From NCBI GenBank assembly GCA_035505995.1, contig DATJQF010000160.1, positions 1 through 9,729 on the forward strand: DNA of 9,729 nt, written 5' to 3'. The stretch is from DATJQF01 sp035505995 (GTDB lineage Bacteria > Bacteroidota > Bacteroidia > Bacteroidales > FEN-979). Positions 5,481-9,729 of this stretch are shown here, in pieces. Within the stretch, counting starts at the first letter, position 1, and each line of letters starts with the position of its first letter. The position numbers were made by a program, and so were the translations under genes. The notes beneath the pieces are model-generated. The model was not told the origin of the DNA and did no database searches. It saw nothing but the letters and a program-made list of their open reading frames with translations.

Positions 5481-6400
5481 GCCTTATTTTTTGCCATGTT
5501 GACCAGCATGACGCTGCCTAAGATCACCACCAGGCCGCAGAGCTGGATCAGGCTCATCGGTTCGCCCGCCAGGAACACCCCCAGGAGAACGGCCACCACC
5601 GGATTCACATAGGCATACGTGCTCACCTGCGAAGGCGGCCGGACCCGCAGCAGCCACACATAGGCGCTGAAGGCGAGGACCGACCCGAACAGGATCAGGT
5701 ACGAGACCGACAGCCAGGAAGATACCGGTATGGAAGTCCACCGGAAGCTCCCCCATTCGCTGAGCGCAACGCTGCCCGCCAGGAAAGCTATCCCCGCCGC
5801 CAGCATCTGCCAGGCCGAGTTCATCAGCGCGGAGCCCGACGACCGGTACTTGGAATACAGCGATCCTCCCGCCCAGCTCATGGTTCCGATCATCAGGATC
5901 AGCAGCCCTACCATCTCATGACCGAAACTGGCTTTCGTTACCGCCGCCAGCACCTTTTCGCCAAACATGAGAATCACGCCCACGAAGCCGAAGAGGAGAC
6001 CCAGGAGCACCGGCAGGTTCCGCAGGTTGCTTTTCCAGCGGCCCGCATCCAGAACGACCAGCCAGAAAGGCACGGTGGAGACCAATACGGCCACCAGGGA
6101 GCTGGGAAGCCATTGCTCGGCCGTGATCACCGCCCCGTTCGCGACCAGCAGCAGCATCAGGCCGGTCAGCACCGCCGTGATCAGCTGGCTCCGGGTCAGC
6201 ATCTTCTCCCCGCGGATGAAACACCATCCGAGCAGCAAGCTTCCCGCGGTCAGGAACCGGGACGCTCCCAGGATCATCGGGGGAAAATCCCTCACCGCCA
6301 CCTGGATAAAGAAATAGGTGGAACCCCACACCAGGTAAACCGTTGCAAAGGCCAGGCCCACCCTGACCGGACTGGGAGTATTTTCCGGTGATTGTTTCAT
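5477..6400 (-). CDS. EamA/DMT-family transporter (YedA-like)
   Basis: This is a 307-residue inner-membrane permease of the drug/metabolite transporter superfamily, whose members commonly export amino acids or other small metabolites. It consists of two EamA repeats of about five helices each (residues about 14-146 and 163-302). First-repeat signatures are VYLVWGSTYFFIQ, ASRFLTAGSLLL and NGAVITAEQWLPSSLVAVLVSTVPFW. Second-repeat signatures are SWAGGSLYSKY and TYAYVNPVVAVLLG...GEP, the usual family ending. Length is normal for the family and both repeats are intact. The start ATG (6400-6398) overlaps the stop TGA of the ClC gene as ATGA, so translation is likely coupled and the two proteins are made from one mRNA. 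At the 3' end its stop codon overlaps that of the convergent membrane-protein gene. The substrate cannot be read from sequence. Confidence 0.94.
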   Translation of the reverse strand: MKQSPENTPSPVRVGLAFATVYLVWGSTYFFIQVAVRDFPPMILGASRFLTAGSLLLGWCFIRGEKMLTRSQLITAVLTGLMLLLVANGAVITAEQWLPSSLVAVLVSTVPFWLVVLDAGRWKSNLRNLPVLLGLLFGFVGVILMFGEKVLAAVTKASFGHEMVGLLILMIGTMSWAGGSLYSKYRSSGSALMNSAWQMLAAGIAFLAGSVALSEWGSFRWTSIPVSSWLSVSYLILFGSVLAFSAYVWLLRVRPPSQVSTYAYVNPVVAVLLGVFLAGEPMSLIQLCGLVVILGSVMLVNMAKNKA

Positions 6401-7779
6401 GGTCCGGAAGGCCGGAGATAATTTTCTTCCAATCTGGAATATAACGGTTTTGGATCGGCTAACCGGGCAGTTACGGCAGATACCAGTCCGGCCAGGATAA
6501 ACAGGAAGATGGCCGAATGGCGGTCCGTCATTTCCAGGACCAGGATGGCGGAGGTAAACGGGGCGCGGGTGATGCCGGTGAGCATCCCGATCATAGCCAC
6601 CAGGATCAGCACTTTATTGCCCGGATCCAGATGAAAAAGGTTCATCAACAACTGCCCTAATATCGAACCGGAAGAAAGCGTGGGAGCAAAAATACCCCCG
6701 GCAATGCCGGTTGCGTAAGATATTATCATTCCAAAAAACCTGCTGAAGAAAAGGAAAATACTGATATGTCCCTCCTTCCCATTGAATAAAATGGCGTTCA
6801 TAACGTCCTTGCCCGGGCCGAAGGCGGAGTTTTCGTTCACATAGATGATGAATGCCAGTGCCAGCCCGGACAGGCCTACATACAGAACATATACAAATAC
6901 CCGCTTTATCCGTTTCGTGAATTCCGTCAGCCAGTAGATCAGCCGTCCGTTCAGCCCGCCGGCAAATCCGGCAATGGCGCTGAAGATCAGGGTGTAGCCG
7001 AGCAGACTGAATCCACCTGCGTCCGCCCTGGGGTAGCCCAGGAATAAATAGGGCCCCAGCAGCCATTGGACGGTCATACCTGAAAAAATGACGGCATACA
7101 GAAGGGAGGACTTGAAGACATTCAGGTGAGATCTGGATAACTCTTCGATGGCAAAGACAATTCCTCCCAGGGGAGTGTTGAATGCGGCGGCCAATCCTGC
7201 AGCCCCTCCCGCTATCAGCATGGTATCCCGGTCAACCCGGTCCCTGACCTTCGGAAAGAACTTATGGGTGATATAGAACACCGATCCGCTGATCTGGATT
7301 GTTGGGCCTTCCCTTCCGATGACGGCCCCACCCAGTAACGCCACGAAGCTGCTTACGATCTTGGTGACCAGGGTTTTCCCTCCCAGGAGAAACCCGGTGG
7401 AAACTTTCTCATTCTCCCTTTTCGGGTTGATGGCGGCCATAAGCTGGGGTATCCCGCTACCGCCTGCAGCCTTTGAAAACTTCCAGACGATCCACCAGCT
7501 CAGCAAAAAAGCGGCCGGCGTAATGATAAAGAACAGCCAGGGAAAATTCGCTTTGACATGGTGGGAGATGCTGCTTGCTTCATCAAACAGCTTGGAGTAG
7601 AGCACCGCCACGGAAGCGGTCAGAATGGATCCGATGATATAGGGCAGCCATCTGATGATGGCATCCGTGACTTTTTCATTCCGCCAGGTTTTCCTGAGAA
7701 AACGGGTAAGAAAATTAATAAATCCCGATCCTGTTTCAATAACTCTTTTCCAGATAAATCCCTTCCTGAATATTTGCAT
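6397..7779 (-). CDS. ClC-type chloride/proton exchanger
   Basis: This is a 460-residue ClC-family membrane protein, expected to be a Cl-/H+ antiporter (about 18 membrane helices, homodimer), with roles in acid resistance or anion balance. All four key elements of E. coli ClC-ec1 are seen, numbered from ATG 7779. GSGIP is at 107-111 (central Ser108). GREGP is at 155-159 (gating Glu157). The Glu pair in FAIEELS is at 212-213, with the second equivalent to the proton glutamate E203. GIFAP is at 362-366, and KPLYS has Tyr447, equivalent to Tyr445. The intact proton glutamate favours exchanger over channel. No CBS domains follow. An in-frame TTG at 7800 would add seven residues, but it overlaps a TAATTTTG promoter box, so ATG 7779 is preferred. 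The stop overlaps the EamA start (ATGA), and this is the first gene of a two-gene operon. Confidence 0.94.
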   Translation of the reverse strand: MQIFRKGFIWKRVIETGSGFINFLTRFLRKTWRNEKVTDAIIRWLPYIIGSILTASVAVLYSKLFDEASSISHHVKANFPWLFFIITPAAFLLSWWIVWKFSKAAGGSGIPQLMAAINPKRENEKVSTGFLLGGKTLVTKIVSSFVALLGGAVIGREGPTIQISGSVFYITHKFFPKVRDRVDRDTMLIAGGAAGLAAAFNTPLGGIVFAIEELSRSHLNVFKSSLLYAVIFSGMTVQWLLGPYLFLGYPRADAGGFSLLGYTLIFSAIAGFAGGLNGRLIYWLTEFTKRIKRVFVYVLYVGLSGLALAFIIYVNENSAFGPGKDVMNAILFNGKEGHISIFLFFSRFFGMIISYATGIAGGIFAPTLSSGSILGQLLMNLFHLDPGNKVLILVAMIGMLTGITRAPFTSAILVLEMTDRHSAIFLFILAGLVSAVTARLADPKPLYSRLEENYLRPSGP

Positions 7780-7797
7780 GACGGTCGAAAAGATGCT

Positions 7798-7805
7798 CAA
7801 AATTA
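7798..7805 (-). promoter_or_regulatory. Candidate -7 box for the ClC-EamA operon
   Basis: The minus strand reads TAATTTTG, an exact TAnnTTTG match, 18 bases before ATG 7779. A TTTG (7821-7818) lies upstream, but only 12 bases away, shorter than the usual 19-21. Transcription would begin near 7791, giving a very short leader. If real, this box rules out the alternative TTG start at 7800. Confidence 0.4.
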
Positions 7806-7907
7806 TAATAAACGGGGCAAAGAGGTTGGATTTTATTCAAAGCAGGAAGGATCCCAAACTTTCCGGATAATTGATTCCAAAAGATAGAATACCTTCCCCG
7901 ATCGTTG

Positions 7908-7915
7908 TAATTTTG
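7908..7915 (+). promoter_or_regulatory. Candidate -7 box for the ABC permease gene
   Basis: TAATTTTG is an exact TAnnTTTG match, 17 bases before the GTG start. It is the same octamer as the box facing the other way at 7805-7798. Transcription from it would start almost on top of the Shine-Dalgarno sequence at 7921-7927, which is unusually tight. The box may therefore be chance in an AT-rich stretch. Confidence 0.3.
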
Positions 7916-7920
7916 AAGAA

Positions 7921-7935
7921 AAGGAGGATCCCGTG
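7921..7935 (+). promoter_or_regulatory. Strong Shine-Dalgarno sequence and GTG start
   Basis: AAGGAGG (7921-7927) is followed after a 5-nt spacer (ATCCC) by GTG 7933-7935. Full-length Shine-Dalgarno matches are uncommon in Bacteroidota, and most other genes in this window lack one. It fixes the start of the permease at a non-ATG codon. Confidence 0.75.
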
Positions 7936-9156
7936 ATTCTGAAACTTGCCTGGAGAAACATATGGAGGAATAAACGAAGAACCCTGATCACGACCGCATC
8001 CGTTTTCCTGGCTGTCTTCCTGGCCCTGATCATGAGGTCCATGCAACTGGGAAGCTATGCCTATATTATCTATTCCATCGTTCACTCATACACCGGGTAT
8101 ATCCAGGTGCACCGGGAAGGTTACTGGAAAGATAAAGATATCAACCTGTCGTTCCCTTTTGATGAAGGATTTTCGCGGAGGATACAGCAAAACCCCAATA
8201 TATCAGCGATCGTTCCGCGGCTGGAGTCGGGTGCCCTGGTATCTGCAGGCATGCATACCAAAGGCGCCCTGGTAGTGGGCACCGTTCCTTCTGCTGAAAC
8301 GGAAATGACGGGGATTCGAAAACATTTGATCCATGGCAGATTCCTGCTCGATCAGGATAATGGGGTCCTCGTCGCAGAGAAACTGGCGAATTATCTTGGG
8401 ATCAGGCCCAATGACACCCTGGCGCTGATCGGGCAGGGATATCATGGCGGAGAAGTGGCAGCCAGATTCCCCGTAGCGGGAATCGTCCGTTTGAATTCTC
8501 CGGATCTAAACAGCCAGTTGATCTATCTGTCGCTCCCCGCCTGCCAGAGCTTCTATGGTGCAGGGAATCAGGTCACCTCGGTTGCATTGGTTCTCAGGGA
8601 TCCGCAGCAGATCCATAAAACCGTTCGTGTACTGAAGAATATGCTGGATCCTTCAAAATTTGAAGTGATGACCTGGGACGAAATGATGACCGGGGTGCTG
8701 AGCCTGATCAATGCCGACTCTGCCAGCGGGTTGATCATGCTGGGGATCCTTTACCTGGTGGTTGGATTCGGGATATTCGGTACCATCCTCATGATGACGA
8801 ATGAAAGGATCAGGGAATTCGGGATCATGATTTCGATCGGCACCCGGAAGACCAAGGTGCTGACCCTCATCCTGGCTGAATCCTTCCTGATAGGATTCCT
8901 GGGGCTTGCAACCGGCATCGCGTCCAGCATTCCCATTATCCTGTATTATCATTTACATCCTATTTATCTGACCGGAGATAGTGCCCGGTCGATGGAGGGA
9001 ATGGGATTTGAATCTTTGTTGTGCTTCCAGCCGCCCGGATTTTATTTCCTGAACAATGCATTCGTGATTCTTGGGATCATATTATTGGCGGCCCTTTATC
9101 CCGTAAGGAAGATCCTTTCTATGCGACCTGTGAACGCAATGAAGAACAGGAGCTGA
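7933..9156 (+). CDS. MacB/FtsX-type ABC transporter permease
   Basis: This is a 407-residue inner-membrane permease subunit of a type VII (MacB/LolCE-like) ABC transporter, a mechanotransmission class that moves lipoproteins, peptides or drugs from the periplasmic side. The N-terminus LAWRNIWRNKRRTLIT is the standard opening. TM1 is at about 17-37. A periplasmic MacB-PCD-like domain of about 220 residues follows (SIVHSYTGYIQVH...VPRLESGALVS...GRFL...GVLVAEKLANYLGI...). Three C-terminal helices follow at about 263-287, 305-333 and 376-396. Between them is the coupling-helix region NERIREFGIMISIGTRKTKV. The ending PVRKILSMRPVNAMKNRS is typical. The start is GTG with a strong AAGGAGG Shine-Dalgarno. 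No ATPase gene or second permease is adjacent: the upstream gene is divergent and downstream genes converge. It must pair with a partner encoded elsewhere. Confidence 0.93.
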   Translation: MILKLAWRNIWRNKRRTLITTASVFLAVFLALIMRSMQLGSYAYIIYSIVHSYTGYIQVHREGYWKDKDINLSFPFDEGFSRRIQQNPNISAIVPRLESGALVSAGMHTKGALVVGTVPSAETEMTGIRKHLIHGRFLLDQDNGVLVAEKLANYLGIRPNDTLALIGQGYHGGEVAARFPVAGIVRLNSPDLNSQLIYLSLPACQSFYGAGNQVTSVALVLRDPQQIHKTVRVLKNMLDPSKFEVMTWDEMMTGVLSLINADSASGLIMLGILYLVVGFGIFGTILMMTNERIREFGIMISIGTRKTKVLTLILAESFLIGFLGLATGIASSIPIILYYHLHPIYLTGDSARSMEGMGFESLLCFQPPGFYFLNNAFVILGIILLAALYPVRKILSMRPVNAMKNRS

Positions 9157-9172
9157 ACCACCTTTGAACCGG

Positions 9173-9325
9173 TCACTCAACGATCACCTTTCCCTTCCTC
9201 AGGGGATGAATGGAGCACTCATATTCAAAGCTTTCCGTAACCGCCCTTTTCCAGCCGCCCGTATCATGACCATGATCATAGCTCCGGTTTTTATCATCTT
9301 GTTCATCTTTTTGATGATTTAGCAT
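9173..9325 (-). CDS. Small ORF with His-rich stretch and cupredoxin-like Cys-x2-His loop (possible gene remnant)
   Basis: This is a 50-codon ORF on the minus strand, from ATG 9325-9323 to TGA 9175-9173. It is acidic at first (NHQKDEQDDKN), then has a metal-friendly YDHGHD, then TESFEYECSIHP followed by LRKGKVIVE. That last part closely resembles the final strand and loop of cupredoxins (Y-x-C-x2-H-P-x-M-x-G-x-I-x-V), the site of type-1 copper binding. The position where the axial Met is expected (three after the His) is Arg, and a complete cupredoxin would need an upstream strand with another His, which is missing. It fits tightly between the permease stop (16 bp away) and the DUF4242 gene (98 bp upstream, same strand). 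A GGAGG-rich stretch (9343-9338) lies 12 nt before the ATG, longer than ideal. The reading frame stays open upstream to beyond 9421 but has no clear start there. It could be a real small metal-binding peptide, or the surviving 3' end of a decayed cupredoxin gene. Confidence 0.42.
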   Translation of the reverse strand: MLNHQKDEQDDKNRSYDHGHDTGGWKRAVTESFEYECSIHPLRKGKVIVE

Positions 9326-9423
9326 TAGCGCATAATCCCTCCTCCCATGCCATGCGCAATCACCGCATGCCGGAAATAAAAAACGAACAGGATAACTTAA
9401 CAGGAAATCCCGGTCAGCAATCC
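9326..9423. other. Spacer between DUF4242 gene and small ORF
   Basis: This is a short region with no independent gene I can support. The minus-strand frame of the small cupredoxin-like ORF remains open through it, encoding a moderately hydrophobic stretch (for example FLLSYPVRFLFPACGDC) without an ATG, GTG or TTG in a convincing context. No terminator hairpin with a T-run is seen after the DUF4242 stop, so transcripts may continue into the small ORF. Confidence 0.4.
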
Positions 9424-9675
9424 TTATCTCCCTTCCTCTACTTCAATGATCTCGTCAGCCAGAAGACCGTGGGCCTCCCGGTGAACGGATGTGGCTGCTT
9501 CCTTATTGGGAGCCTTGACCAGGCAGAACACTTTCCCGCTGGTTTCATCGAACCAGTATTTCTGGTACTCTACCCCGTATTTCTTCTGCACGGACAGATC
9601 TTTCTGATGGGCTCCGGCCAGAGCCTCCCTGGTTACTCCTTCAATATGATGATGGACATCCATATACAGTGGCAT
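9424..9675 (-). CDS. DUF4242 protein (SCO4226-like nickel-binding family)
   Basis: This is an 83-residue, single-domain, ferredoxin-like (alpha/beta) protein of the DUF4242 family. A characterised member, SCO4226 of Streptomyces coelicolor, binds nickel. Seen here are MPLYMDVHHHIEG at the start (His8-His9-His10, potential ligands), ALAGAHQKDLSVQKKYGVEY (repeating the family's AH..DL..Q..YGV), KYWFDETSGKVFCLVKAP, and AATSVHREAHGLLADEIIEV, the family signature near the C-terminus. No signal peptide is present and length is full. ATG 9675 is fixed by a strong AAGGAGG (9687-9681) with a 5-nt spacer, so the internal Met5 is not the start. Downstream on the same strand is a small His/Cys-containing ORF, which could mean a shared metal-related role. 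Nickel binding is inferred from the family, not shown. Confidence 0.92.
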   Translation of the reverse strand: MPLYMDVHHHIEGVTREALAGAHQKDLSVQKKYGVEYQKYWFDETSGKVFCLVKAPNKEAATSVHREAHGLLADEIIEVEEGR

Positions 9676-9690
9676 AATTACCTCCTTTTT
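9676..9690 (-). promoter_or_regulatory. Strong Shine-Dalgarno sequence of the DUF4242 gene
   Basis: The minus strand reads AAAAAGGAGG, then a 5-nt spacer TAATT, then ATG. This is a full anti-16S match with ideal spacing, identical in core and spacer length to that of the permease at 7921. It sets the DUF4242 start at 9675. Confidence 0.75.
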
Positions 9691-9711
9691 AAAAGATTTG
9701 ACTTATTCAAT

Positions 9712-9729
9712 AATCCGTTTCCGGATTTT
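9712..9729. terminator. Hairpin at the right window edge, possible terminator
   Basis: AATCCG (9712-9717), loop TTTC (9718-9721), CGGATT (9722-9727) form a perfect 6-bp stem, with TT to the window end on the plus strand. On the minus strand the loop is a GAAA tetraloop. It lies about 22 bp before the DUF4242 Shine-Dalgarno. It may end a gene outside the window or sit in the DUF4242 leader, and the edge prevents a decision. Confidence 0.35.

Noticed and set aside
5484..6391. Shadow ORFs over the EamA gene on both strands
   Set aside because: The EamA frame has intact repeats and helices; the other frames are His/Arg/Gln- or Pro/Gly-rich without any domain.
7837..8085. Minus-strand ORFs covering the start of the ABC permease
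   Set aside because: The permease start has a strong Shine-Dalgarno and a standard N-terminus; the antisense frames show no known motif.
5918..9156. Mobile element or genomic island boundaries around the transporter genes
   Set aside because: No transposase, integrase, tRNA gene, terminal inverted repeat or target-site duplication was found, and base composition does not shift.

Overview
The window looks like a chromosomal segment of a member of the Bacteroidota. Three things point there: a secreted protein with a C-terminal type IX secretion (T9SS) sorting domain, a 63-residue CspA-type protein with the KFFN form of the cold-shock motif, and several TAnnTTTG boxes (the Bacteroidota -7 promoter element) just upstream of genes. 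Base composition is moderately GC-rich and even across the window. I see no transposase, integrase, tRNA, rRNA, CRISPR array or prophage gene. The content reads as ordinary accessory and housekeeping chromosome, and I did not find a clear new multi-gene system.

Layout from left to right. At 1-543 (+) is the C-terminal part of an aldo/keto reductase, cut by the window edge. At 622-954 (+) is a cysteine-rich DUF3795 protein whose last codons run into an 8-bp tandem repeat. At 2916-1067 (-) is a probable two-gene unit, a cold-shock protein followed 5 bp later by a B12-binding-type radical SAM enzyme with a DUF4070-like tail. Upstream of it is a long, structured leader. At 4784-3222 (-) is an exported beta-propeller-like T9SS cargo protein. 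A divergent intergenic region with several inverted repeats (4820-5045) separates it from a small four-helix membrane protein at 5046-5480 (+).

That membrane protein ends tail-to-tail, with interlocking stop codons, against an EamA/DMT exporter (6400-5477, -). The exporter is translationally coupled through an ATGA overlap to an upstream ClC-type Cl-/H+ exchanger (7779-6397, -). Across a short divergent promoter region lies a MacB/FtsX-type ABC permease (7933-9156, +) with no ATPase gene beside it. The right end has a DUF4242 (SCO4226-like, nickel-binding family) gene at 9675-9424 (-). Downstream of it is an easily missed 50-residue ORF (9325-9173, -) with a His-rich stretch and a cupredoxin-like Cys-x2-His loop.

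The genes do not form one pathway. The defensible functional links are ClC with EamA (one operon), csp with radical SAM (probable operon), and possibly DUF4242 with the small metal-loop ORF. All family names come from reading motifs by eye and no database search was run.
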